In this document: in pieces, positions 1 to 5,804 of the stretch
How positions within the stretch are numbered: the stretch's first letter is position 1
Layout: every line of letters starts with the position of its first letter
Position numbers and translations under genes: made by a program
NCBI GenBank assembly: GCA_900551135.1
Contig: URUX01000100.1
Span: 1-9,081 of the forward strand
Length of the DNA: 9,081 bases
Direction: 5' to 3'
From: an uncultured Clostridium sp.
GTDB lineage: Bacteria; Bacillota; Clostridia; Lachnospirales; Lachnospiraceae
The notes under the pieces: model-generated
Database searches by the model: none
What the model saw: only the letters and a program-made list of their open reading frames with translations
What the model was told of the DNA's origin: nothing

Positions 1-213
1 GCATCCATTACCGGAACCATTGATGAAATCAAGGATTTTATGTTTACGATTGTAGATGATATGGGAGAGGCGTATCCCCTGTCCTTTGATGCAGAGCCGG
101 AAGGATTGGCTGATGTGCAAAATGGTGATAAAGTAACCGTTACGTATACAGGAGAGTTAAGCAGAGAAGAGGTTTTTGCCGGAACCATTGTTTCTGTAGA
201 AAAGGCAGAGTAA
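1..213 (+). CDS. 3' end of an unidentified protein with a beta-rich C-terminal domain (partial)
   Basis: Open in frame 1 from the first base to TAA at 211-213, giving the last 70 residues; the start lies upstream of the window. The visible part alternates short hydrophobic strands with acidic turns: a TGTIDEIKDF segment near residue 4, a FTIVDD strand, then GDKVTVTYTGEL and a closing GTIVSVEKAE strand. This layout resembles small OB-fold-like modules at the C-termini of secreted or lipoprotein genes of Clostridia, but I cannot assign a named family. No cysteine or catalytic motif is visible in the fragment. A strong intrinsic terminator follows 45 bp after the stop, so this gene ends its own transcription unit. 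Coding status is certain enough from the unbroken frame and codon use; function is unknown. Confidence 0.75.
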   Translation, partial: ASITGTIDEIKDFMFTIVDDMGEAYPLSFDAEPEGLADVQNGDKVTVTYTGELSREEVFAGTIVSVEKAE

Positions 214-258
214 TTACGAGTGCCAGTGATACAAAAATAACATAGCCACTGCTTGCAA

Positions 259-305
259 GACGGCGTTTCTTGTCTTTTCAGAAGAACAGAAGCGTCGTCA
301 TTTTT
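259..305 (+). terminator. Rho-independent terminator of the upstream gene
   Basis: A 12-bp stem pairs 259-270 (GACGGCGTTTCT) with 288-299 (AGAAGCGTCGTC), including two G-T pairs. The loop can fold further through 273-276 with 282-285. The stem is followed at once by ATTTTT and then ACGTTTTT, a classical T-tract on the + strand. It sits 45 bp after the stop of the partial gene and ahead of the blaI-type promoter, separating the two units. Confidence 0.8.
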
Positions 306-343
306 ACGTTTTTCCATTGACAGAGAATCGTAAGAAAAGACCC

Positions 344-372
344 TTGAAGAATAAGGTCTATTATGATAGACT
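344..372 (+). promoter_or_regulatory. Probable promoter of the BlaI/M56 operon
   Basis: TTGAAG at 344-349 and TAGACT at 367-372 are separated by 17 bp, each a 4/6 match to the sigma-A boxes. The -10 box lies inside the first dyad operator, as expected for an autorepressed operon. An upstream TTGACA at 317-322 has no matching -10 at the proper distance. The choice among weak -10 candidates is uncertain. Confidence 0.4.
355..372 (+). promoter_or_regulatory. Candidate BlaI-type operator 1
   Basis: The core GTCTATTATGATAGAC (356-371) is a dyad with six perfect outer pairs (GTCTAT/ATAGAC) around a TATG centre. It resembles the general shape of BlaI/MecI operators (paired half-sites of the ACTACA/TGTAGT type), though the inner bases differ. 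It overlaps the predicted -10 box and lies 50 bp upstream of the repressor's own start, which fits autorepression. Binding is inferred, not seen. Confidence 0.55.
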
Positions 373-380
373 GAAAATAG

Positions 381-406
381 AAAAGGACGATTGTAATAGA
401 CCTTTT
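381..406 (+). promoter_or_regulatory. Candidate BlaI-type operator 2
   Basis: A second dyad, centred at 393.5, shares the half-site AATAGACC (395-402) with the inverse of GGTCTATT in operator 1. Pairing of 381-393 with 394-406 is 10 of 13 (AAAAGG at the left edge, CCTTTT at the right). Its centre is exactly 30 bp, about three helical turns, from the centre of operator 1, so two repressor dimers could bind the same face of the DNA. It lies between the promoter and the ribosome binding site. Confidence 0.45.
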
Positions 407-421
407 GGATGGAGGGTACAG

Positions 422-814
422 ATGGAAAAATTAAAATTATTTGAAGGGGAGTACCGGTTTATGGATTTGATTTGGGAAATTGAACCGGTTAAATCCACAG
501 AACTTGCAAAAAGGGCAAACGAGCGGCTGGGGTGGAAAAAATCCACTTGTTATACAGTATTGAAGAAGTTGGAGGAAAAGGGCTTTGTTAATAACCGATC
601 GGCTACCGTGACAGCGCTGATTGAAAAAGAGCAGGTTCAGCGGGCGGAAAGCCGACAACTCATAGAGAAAAGCTTTGGAGGTTCTCTTCCGGCGTTTCTG
701 AATGCATTTTTGGTAGATAAGAAACTGACTGCAGAGGAAGCAAGAGAGCTTCACCAGTTGATTGAGGCGGCAGTACCGGAATCGGATGAAGACACGAAGG
801 GAGGAACTATATGA
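422..814 (+). CDS. blaI: BlaI/MecI/CopY-family transcriptional repressor
   Basis: This 130-residue protein is a winged-helix repressor of the Penicillinase_R type. Residues about 5-80 form the DNA-binding domain, with the family hallmark WKKSTCYTVLKKLEEKGFV at 38-56. Residues about 85-115 form the helical dimerisation tail. The start is ATG 422, because GGAGGG (411-416) sits 5 bp upstream and the product then begins as family members do; the open frame extends upstream to a TTG at 317 but those residues are not family-like and include the operators. The stop overlaps the next gene's start (ATGA), so repressor and receptor are co-translated. By family knowledge, such repressors are inactivated by proteolysis triggered by the M56 partner; the segment AFLNAFL (91-97) lines up with the region cut in staphylococcal BlaI, making N94 a candidate cleavage site (inference). 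The target need not be a beta-lactamase: none is nearby. Confidence 0.88.
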   Translation: MEKLKLFEGEYRFMDLIWEIEPVKSTELAKRANERLGWKKSTCYTVLKKLEEKGFVNNRSATVTALIEKEQVQRAESRQLIEKSFGGSLPAFLNAFLVDKKLTAEEARELHQLIEAAVPESDEDTKGGTI

Positions 815-2619
815 ATTTATTCAGTAGCAGCGCTATGATGGTGCTTCTTAATAAAAGCCTGGCAGGAGGAACGGTCATTTTAGCGATTCTGCTTCTTCGC
901 TTTGTAATGAAGCGGTTTCCAAAGAAATATCTTTGTATGTTGTGGCTGATCCCTTTTGCCAGATTACTGTTTGTTATTCCGATGTCTTCTCCTTTTTTGC
1001 TGCTTCCGGCAGGAAGTGAACCACTGGCAGAGGCTTCGATTACAATTGGTGAAACTGGATTTACCGGAACCATCCCTCAGCTTGCTACAGGAGTTGAGAA
1101 ACTGGATTCTGCGGTAAATGAGTTTTTATGTCAGAGTATGCTGCCAGCGGTAGGTGATTCGGCTGATCCGATGCAGTCTTATGCTTTTGTTTTTCAGTGT
1201 GTCTGGCTGATTGGCATGGGAGTGTTTGTGGTAATTAACCTGTTCCGGTATATCGGGTTAAAAAGAAGTCTTTTTGATGCAGTTCTGATTCCGGAGTCAG
1301 AACGAATGGTAAAAGGAAAGGCAATAGAGGGAGCATACAGTTCAGACAGGATTTCCATGCCAATGTTTTTGGGAATCAGACAGCCGAAGATTTATCTGCC
1401 GTCATACCTTTTGGAGAAAGAATGTCAAAAGGAAAAGGAAATGATTCTGATTCATGAACATGCCCATCGTCTCAGGCGGGATTATCTGACAAAGCTGGCA
1501 GTTTTTGGGGTATTAGCAATTCATTGGTTTAATCCGCTGGTATGGGCGGCATATTTGTGCTATTGTAAGGATGTGGAAATGGCCTGTGACGAGAAGGCGC
1601 TGGAATGGCTGGGAGGAGAGAGCCGAAAGGACTACTCTCTGGCTTTGCTTCATTTTCAGGAACAAAAAAGCTTATTACTGATTCCTCTTGCCTTCGGAGA
1701 AAGCCATACAAAGAGCAGAATTAAAAATGTGCTTCATTATAAAAAGCCTGGTTTCCTGTTGGGAGTACTTGCAGTTATACTGGTAATCGGGGCAGGAGCA
1801 GCGTTTTTGACAAATCCGGAAAAGAAGGCAGAAGAGAGCATTTCGATTATGGGAGGTTCTGATGGGCCAACTTCTATCTTTTTGGCAGGGAAACTTGATG
1901 GGGAGAAGTCAGCAGAGAGTATGTCAATTATCGGAGGTTCTGATGGGCCGACTTCTGTCTTTCTGGCGGGGAAGATTGATGGAGAGAGTGTAGAGAATGA
2001 AGAACAGGCGGAGCGTCTGGAGCTTGAAGCAGCAAGACAGCAGCCCATTGGCATGGCAGTAGAGCTGGATCGGGTTAGTGCCAATCAGATTTCTCTTCAC
2101 GGAAGCTTCGGTTATCTGTCTTTTGATTTGGAAGGGAAAGGAAAAAGCCTGACTGCAAAACCAAAAGCAGCCTTTACCCTTTCAGAAGCAGACCCTCTTG
2201 TAATGCAGGGAGACAACTATACAGAAGTTTTGGGAGGAGAAGACTCTGCACTGGTTGTAACAAACGCTTACAATGACGAGGAAGACAGCCAGTTTTTCCT
2301 GTATTCAGAGACCTATGGAATCGTAGAGCAAATCGAGGATGAAGACACGAAAAAGCTGTTTTTGGAAAACAGAGAACAGGGAGCATTTCGGGATGCTTAT
2401 CTGGAAAGCGAATATTTGCCGGAATTAATAGAAGCGATGAACCAGTTAGACAGCAATGGGACAGTAAATAGCAGCCTGAAGTATGGGCCGGTAGCCATTC
2501 TGGAGTTAGACAGCGATGCATTCGGATTTTTGGCAGCTGATGGGGAAAAACTAGAAGATTTGTGGTATGGGATTTGGTATCCAACAGATGGAAGAATTGA
2601 GAAAATTCCATTATTTTAA
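811..2619 (+). CDS. M56-family membrane metallopeptidase, BlaR1/MecR1-like sensor with unusual C-terminal domain
   Basis: A 602-residue membrane protein, ATG 811 with GGGAGG at 799-804 and an ATGA overlap with the repressor gene. Membrane segments lie near residues 12-32, 40-58, 124-146 and 314-334, with another hydrophobic stretch around 229-250. The zinc protease signature is complete: HEHAH at 215-219 and the downstream E256-x-x-C-D-E261, with the usual W-F-N-P-L-V-W between them. By family knowledge, the cytoplasmic protease domain is activated by an outside signal and leads to cleavage of the BlaI partner. After the last membrane segment, residues 342-392 contain two 27-residue tandem copies of a GGSDGPTS-F-LAGK unit, then about 200 residues of an acidic extracellular domain I do not recognise. 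No credible penicillin-binding active site is present, so a beta-lactam ligand is unlikely; the signal is unknown. The frame is intact. Confidence 0.88.
   Translation: MNLFSSSAMMVLLNKSLAGGTVILAILLLRFVMKRFPKKYLCMLWLIPFARLLFVIPMSSPFLLLPAGSEPLAEASITIGETGFTGTIPQLATGVEKLDSAVNEFLCQSMLPAVGDSADPMQSYAFVFQCVWLIGMGVFVVINLFRYIGLKRSLFDAVLIPESERMVKGKAIEGAYSSDRISMPMFLGIRQPKIYLPSYLLEKECQKEKEMILIHEHAHRLRRDYLTKLAVFGVLAIHWFNPLVWAAYLCYCKDVEMACDEKALEWLGGESRKDYSLALLHFQEQKSLLLIPLAFGESHTKSRIKNVLHYKKPGFLLGVLAVILVIGAGAAFLTNPEKKAEESISIMGGSDGPTSIFLAGKLDGEKSAESMSIIGGSDGPTSVFLAGKIDGESVENEEQAERLELEAARQQPIGMAVELDRVSANQISLHGSFGYLSFDLEGKGKSLTAKPKAAFTLSEADPLVMQGDNYTEVLGGEDSALVVTNAYNDEEDSQFFLYSETYGIVEQIEDEDTKKLFLENREQGAFRDAYLESEYLPELIEAMNQLDSNGTVNSSLKYGPVAILELDSDAFGFLAADGEKLEDLWYGIWYPTDGRIEKIPLF
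1834..1995 (+). repeat. In-frame 81-bp tandem direct repeat (27 residues x 2) in the M56 receptor
   Basis: Copies 1834-1914 and 1915-1995 have exactly 81 bp period. At protein level residues 342-365 and 369-392 agree at 20 of 24 positions, and the four changes are conservative (I/M, M/I, I/V, L/I). The shared core is GGSDGPTS followed by I or V, then FLAGK. Many DNA differences are silent third-position changes, so the copies have diverged under protein-level constraint and are not a recent duplication. The core resembles the GGADGPT-I-F signature of Na+-translocating decarboxylase beta subunits (recalled family knowledge). Confidence 0.9.
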
Positions 2620-2633
2620 AACATTTTGGTTCG

Positions 2634-2674
2634 GAGCATTTTCTTGACCGGCAAAGCCGGACAAGAAGATGCTC
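2634..2674 (+). terminator. Long stem-loop after the M56 gene; candidate terminator lacking a T-tract
   Basis: Starting 14 bp after the stop, 2634-2652 pairs with 2656-2674 over 19 positions with a single A-A mismatch (2647/2661) and one G-T pair, closed by an AAA loop. The tip is CCGGC-AAA-GCCGG. Outer bases (2628-2631 with 2675-2679) can extend it with bulges. Neither side carries a run of T, so it is either a non-canonical terminator or a processing/stabilising hairpin between the receptor and the phosphodiesterase gene. Confidence 0.5.
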
Positions 2675-2723
2675 AATCCTGAACAGTTATAAATGAACAA
2701 ATTTTAAAAAGGAGCGTTTCACT

Positions 2724-3182
2724 ATGGCGGTAAAAGCAGCAGTTCTTTCCGATACCCATGGACTGTTAAGACTGGAGGTATTAGAAGCGATAGAGGGTTG
2801 CGATATGATTATTCATGGCGGAGATATAAATAAGCCGGAGGTATTAGAGAACCTCCGGCAGATTGCTCCGGTCTATGCGGTACGGGGCAATAACGATAAA
2901 GAATGGGCAGAACAGATTCCAGAGACTCTTACGATTTCCATAGAGGAATGTCGGATTTTTGTCGTACACAACAAAAAGGATGTTCCAAAGAATTTGGAAG
3001 ATATAGATGCAGTCATTTTCGGGCATTCTCATAAATATTCCGAACAAACTATAGAAGGGCGGCTGTGGCTGAATCCGGGAAGCTGCGGAAAGCGTCGGTT
3101 TGATCAGGAAATTACCTTTGCCATGATGACGGTAGAGGGAAAAAAGATTGAGATTGAGAAAAACAGGATTCAGCATACATGA
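2724..3182 (+). CDS. YfcE/MJ0936-family metallophosphoesterase
   Basis: A complete 152-residue cytoplasmic phosphodiesterase of the calcineurin-like superfamily, the usual length for the YfcE group. All metal-binding motifs are visible in order: D10-T-H12, GGD34, GNND58, H82, and GHSH at 100-103, with the closing NPGS at 117-120. Such enzymes bind two divalent metals and hydrolyse phosphodiesters; the natural substrate of YfcE-type proteins is not settled, so none is assigned. The start is ATG 2724 with GGAG at 2711-2714. It is separated from the receptor gene by the 2634-2674 hairpin; a -10-like TATAAA at 2688-2693 lacks a good -35, so its promoter is unclear. The transporter gene follows at 35 bp and is probably co-transcribed. 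Confidence 0.9.
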   Translation: MAVKAAVLSDTHGLLRLEVLEAIEGCDMIIHGGDINKPEVLENLRQIAPVYAVRGNNDKEWAEQIPETLTISIEECRIFVVHNKKDVPKNLEDIDAVIFGHSHKYSEQTIEGRLWLNPGSCGKRRFDQEITFAMMTVEGKKIEIEKNRIQHT

Positions 3183-3217
3183 CAGCAGCAAAATTTAGAG
3201 AAAGGAAGGGAACAGGG

Positions 3218-3631
3218 ATGTGGTTTTTATTTGCTCTTGGTTCAGCAGTATTTGCAGCTCTTACATCAATTCTGGCGAAGATTGGCATAGATGGGGTAAA
3301 TTCCAATCTGGCCACAGCTATTCGGACAGTCGTTGTACTGGGGATGGCCTGGGGGATGGTATTTTTAACAAACAGTCAGTCCGGAATCTCCTGTATCAGC
3401 AAAAAAAGCTGGCTGTTTCTGATTTTGTCAGGTCTGGCAACGGGGGCATCCTGGCTGTGTTATTACAAAGCTTTACAGATAGGAGAGGCATCGAAGGTAG
3501 TGCCCGTTGATAAGTTTAGCGTGGTGATTACCCTGATTCTGGCATTTGTTTTTCTCCATGAACAGTTTACAGTAAAGTCAGCAATAGGAGCTGTTCTGAT
3601 TACGGCGGGGACGCTGGTGATGGTATTATGA
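3218..3631 (+). CDS. Half-size EamA (DMT superfamily) transporter, 137 residues
   Basis: One EamA unit with about five membrane helices, beginning with a W-F-L-F-A-L-G-S-A-V-F-A-A type first helix, a central W-L-C-Y-Y-K-A-L-Q-I-G-E-A segment and the family's closing pattern VPVDKFSVVITLILAFVFLHE then a last helix. Most EamA proteins carry two such units in about 290 residues; this one ends cleanly after one, so it likely works as a dimer (family inference). The start is ATG 3218, preceded by AAAGGAAGG at 3201-3209; an in-frame ATG at 3179 would add 13 polar residues, overlap the upstream gene and has no ribosome site, so I reject it. Substrate unknown. The stop overlaps an ATG of a 17-codon ORF that I do not call as a gene. 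Confidence 0.85.
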   Translation: MWFLFALGSAVFAALTSILAKIGIDGVNSNLATAIRTVVVLGMAWGMVFLTNSQSGISCISKKSWLFLILSGLATGASWLCYYKALQIGEASKVVPVDKFSVVITLILAFVFLHEQFTVKSAIGAVLITAGTLVMVL

Positions 3632-3732
3632 AGATTGGAAGAAAATTGAGAAAGAAATCTTCCGGTGTTGTTAGAACTTGAAAAAACAGAAAAGGACAAA
3701 CAAAAATTAAAGGGACAGGCGGGTTCAGTGTA

Positions 3733-3837
3733 ATGCTGAAGTGGATTATCTGCTGGCACAGCCTTTCCAATCCGGTCTATTCCAACCGGATTTTAAACTA
3801 TGTCCAGCTAAAGTATCGGAAACGGTATCTGATATAG
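3733..3837 (+). CDS. Doubtful 34-residue ORF in the gap before dinB
   Basis: ATG 3733 to TAG 3835-3837. The product starts MLKWIICWHSLSNPVYSNR and ends in a basic KYRKRYLI tail. GCGGG about 9 bp upstream could act as a ribosome site. The immediately upstream open stretch ends in a TAA overlapping this ATG (TAATG). I recognise no family, the hairpin at 3769-3792 lies inside it, and it may be a remnant of a decayed gene or chance. It is listed because it is the only start-to-stop frame here with a plausible ribosome site and protein-like composition. Confidence 0.2.
   Translation: MLKWIICWHSLSNPVYSNRILNYVQLKYRKRYLI
3769..3794 (+). terminator. Short hairpin with TTTT, weak candidate terminator after the EamA gene
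   Basis: AATCCGGT (3769-3776) and ACCGGATT (3785-3792) pair perfectly over 8 bp around an 8-base loop, followed by two more T (run of four T at 3791-3794). The stem is short and the T-run is partly inside it, so termination would be inefficient. Confidence 0.3.
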
Positions 3838-3873
3838 AAAGTATCTCAACAAGAAATAGAGTATTATAGTAGG

Positions 3874-3930
3874 AACGGATGAAGAATGCCAGATATGTCA
3901 TTGGAATGAAGGTGTCTTTTATCCGTTTTT
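3874..3930 (+). terminator. Bipartite stem followed by T5, candidate terminator just upstream of the dinB promoter
   Basis: AACGGATGAAG (3874-3884) pairs with CTTTTATCCGTT-side bases 3917-3927 over 11 bp with two G-T pairs. The 32-base interior can form a small inner stem (3885-3888 with 3899-3902). The right arm runs into TTTTT (3926-3930) and further T-rich sequence. The large interior loop makes it atypical, but its place, 20 bp before the dinB -35 box, suits insulation from upstream transcripts. Confidence 0.35.
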
Positions 3931-3950
3931 ATTGTTTCCTTATATTTCCA

Positions 3951-3979
3951 TTGACATTAGCCAGTTCAGATGATATTCT
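3951..3979 (+). promoter_or_regulatory. Strong sigma-A promoter of dinB
   Basis: A perfect TTGACA (3951-3956), 17-bp spacer, and TATTCT (3974-3979) preceded by TG at the extended -10 position (3971-3972). Transcription should start near 3986, just ahead of the LexA box. Confidence 0.8.
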
Positions 3980-3993
3980 AAGAATATAGAAAA

Positions 3994-4007
3994 AGAACAG
4001 ATGTTCG
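3994..4007 (+). promoter_or_regulatory. LexA (DinR) SOS box
   Basis: AGAACAGATGTTCG contains the Firmicutes LexA core GAAC-N4-GTTC with a perfect dyad in the outer bases. It lies about 10-20 bp downstream of the predicted start point, where bound LexA would block the polymerase, and directly ahead of a translesion polymerase gene, a typical SOS target. Confidence 0.85.
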
Positions 4008-4031
4008 ATTGAGGCGAGGCGGTGATGATTA

Positions 4032-5303
4032 GTGAGGCGGGTAATTTATCATGTAGATGTTAATTCTGCATTTTTAAGTTGGGAGGCAGCCTATCGGATT
4101 CACCATTTAGGAGGAACGCTGGATCTTCGGACGATTCCCAGCGCAGTAGGGGGAAACCAGGAAAAACGCCATGGAATCATTCTGGCAAAATCCATTCCGG
4201 CTAAGAACTTTGGGATTGATACAGGAGAACCGGTAATATCTGCCAGGAGAAAATGTCCGGATTTAGTGGTGGTTCCGCCGAATTATGACTTGTATCATCG
4301 TTCGTCGAAAACTCTTTTTAAGATACTGGGCCGTTATACAGACTGTATGGAGCAGTTTAGCATTGATGAAGCATTTATGGATATGACAGGATGTACAGAC
4401 AGACCAGAGGAAACGGCGGAAGAATTGAAAGATACCATAAACCGCGAATTGGGATTTACGGTCAATGTGGGCGTATCTTCTAATAAACTGCTGGCGAAAA
4501 TGGCTTCGGATTTTCAAAAGCCGAATTTGGTTCATACCTTGTGGCCGGAAGAGATTCCGGAAAAAATGTGGCCCCTTCCTGTGAGAGACTTGTTCTTTGT
4601 AGGAAGGGCTTCCAAAAAGAAATTGGAGTCTATGGGCATCAGTACAATTGGAGAATTAGCCAGTACAGAAGAACGACTTCTGAAGGCTCATTTAAAATCC
4701 CATGGTATAGTTATCAGACGGTATGCCAATGGAAAAGATGAGAGCCCGGTTATTATGAATCCACCGCCAAATAAAGGCTATGGCAATTCTCTTACTGCTC
4801 CAAAGGATATTGCAGATCCCCATACAGCAAAGCTGTTTTTTCTATCCCTTGCAGAGACAATATCTGCCAGACTTCGAGCAGATGGAGTCAGGGTTCGGGT
4901 AATATCCATAAGTCTGCGGGACAGTAATCTGCGTTTTTTCAGTCAGCAGACCATATTGTTTCACCCAACGGATTTGACCGTGGAGATTTATGAGACAGCT
5001 GTCAGCCTGTTTGATACGCTGTGGAAGGGTTTCCCAATCCGCCATTTTGGGATTCATACCAGTCAGGTAACCAGAGAAGGAGGGAGGCAGATGGGAATAT
5101 TTGAGACTGTGGACTATGAAAAGCAGAAGAAGGCAGAGCAGGCGATAGACAGTTTGAGAAAACGGTTTGGACAGGATGCGGTAAAGAGAGCATGTTTTTT
5201 AAATTTGCCGTCTGAAAAAGACGGAATATGGATCGACCATATGGGAGGCGGGATCAGTCGGGAGAAGCGAACGGTAGATTATACAAAAGAAATGATTGTA
5301 TAA
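4032..5303 (+). CDS. dinB: Y-family translesion DNA polymerase (DNA polymerase IV, DinB/UmuC type)
   Basis: A complete 423-residue polymerase that copies past damaged bases. The N-terminal motif HVDVNSAF (H7-F14) supplies the first catalytic aspartate (D9), and SIDEAF (110-115) supplies D112 and E113. Both tyrosine and arginine elements of the fingers are present in the PPNYDLYHRSS region near residues 82-92. Helix-hairpin-helix and little-finger domains follow. QMGIF at 353-357 fits a beta-clamp binding motif. The start is GTG 4032: an in-frame TGA at 4026-4028 forbids any earlier start, and GAGG (4016-4019) and GGTGAT (4021-4026) precede it. Its own promoter carries an SOS box, so expression should follow LexA cleavage after DNA damage. 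The nearby ATG at 4025 is out of frame. Length fits the family; the DinB versus UmuC/UvrX label is less sure than the family itself. Confidence 0.92.
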   Translation: MRRVIYHVDVNSAFLSWEAAYRIHHLGGTLDLRTIPSAVGGNQEKRHGIILAKSIPAKNFGIDTGEPVISARRKCPDLVVVPPNYDLYHRSSKTLFKILGRYTDCMEQFSIDEAFMDMTGCTDRPEETAEELKDTINRELGFTVNVGVSSNKLLAKMASDFQKPNLVHTLWPEEIPEKMWPLPVRDLFFVGRASKKKLESMGISTIGELASTEERLLKAHLKSHGIVIRRYANGKDESPVIMNPPPNKGYGNSLTAPKDIADPHTAKLFFLSLAETISARLRADGVRVRVISISLRDSNLRFFSQQTILFHPTDLTVEIYETAVSLFDTLWKGFPIRHFGIHTSQVTREGGRQMGIFETVDYEKQKKAEQAIDSLRKRFGQDAVKRACFLNLPSEKDGIWIDHMGGGISREKRTVDYTKEMIV

Positions 5304-5338
5304 CAGAAAAAATTATGGAAAATACAGGGGGAGATAAC

Positions 5339-5656
5339 ATGTCCGGATTTGCGGATGTTACAAAATACGGGATAAAGACAGAACATGGCAAGCCTTCTGG
5401 AAAAATATACCCAATAGCGTGTAAGACCTGGTTTACAGCCAGTGGGAATCCAAGGCCCTTATCCTTTAAGTTTAAAGGAGATGATGATAGTATCCAGTAT
5501 GTGGAACATGTAACTGTAAACGATACAGAAGATAAAAATTATTCCGGAATCCCAAGCAAAGAGTATAGGTGTCAGGCGGTTGTGGGAGGAATTTTGCGGG
5601 AGTTTAAACTGATTTTTTATCTGGAAACCTGTATTTGGGTCATGGTGATCCAGTAA
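5339..5656 (+). CDS. Conserved-looking small protein of unknown function downstream of dinB
   Basis: A 105-residue soluble protein, ATG 5339 with AGGGGGAG at 5326-5333, placed 35 bp after the dinB stop with no terminator between, so it is very likely in the same SOS-controlled transcript. The open frame extends upstream into dinB, but the ribosome site fixes this start. The sequence has no signal peptide or membrane segment. It begins with a polar, basic region (GIKTEHGKPSGKIYP), has an acidic GDDDSIQYVEHVTVND patch near residues 46-60, and ends in a strand-rich segment YRCQAVVGGILREFKLIFYL near 82-101 with a final tryptophan. I do not recognise a named domain. The layout suggests an accessory factor for the polymerase, but that is inference from position only. 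Confidence 0.75.
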   Translation: MSGFADVTKYGIKTEHGKPSGKIYPIACKTWFTASGNPRPLSFKFKGDDDSIQYVEHVTVNDTEDKNYSGIPSKEYRCQAVVGGILREFKLIFYLETCIWVMVIQ

Positions 5657-5804
5657 AGCGGGCTTATTCAAGTTAAAGGAAACTGCCAGAACAGGAGATT
5701 ATTTAGGAAAATCGTAAGTAAACATTAAAACATGAGGCAGGGAAACATGGTAAAATAAACATAGCAGATAATAACAACCAGGCAGACAGGCGAGGAGGAT
5801 GGAA

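Noticed and set aside
317..421. Upstream extension of the BlaI-type gene to a TTG at 317
   Set aside because: It has no ribosome site, adds 35 residues unlike the family, and covers the promoter and both operators; ATG 422 has GGAGGG correctly spaced.
1737..2084. Long antisense ORF opposite the M56 tandem repeat
   Set aside because: It mirrors the codon structure and repeat of the sense gene and has no start context; the sense frame fully explains the sequence.
2470..2481. S-S-L-K (residues 554-557) in the M56 protein as a penicillin-binding S-x-x-K motif
   Set aside because: It lies 45 residues from the C-terminus, leaving no room for the S-x-N and K-T-G elements that must follow, and the surrounding residues do not resemble a class D or BlaR1 active site.
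3879..3989. 36-codon ORF beginning MKNARYVIGMKV
   Set aside because: It runs across the candidate terminator and the dinB promoter, has a ribosome site too close to the ATG, and matches nothing I recognise.
5228..5338. Earlier in-frame start of the 105-residue protein inside dinB
   Set aside because: The added residues overlap the dinB C-terminus and lack a ribosome site, whereas ATG 5339 has AGGGGGAG directly upstream.
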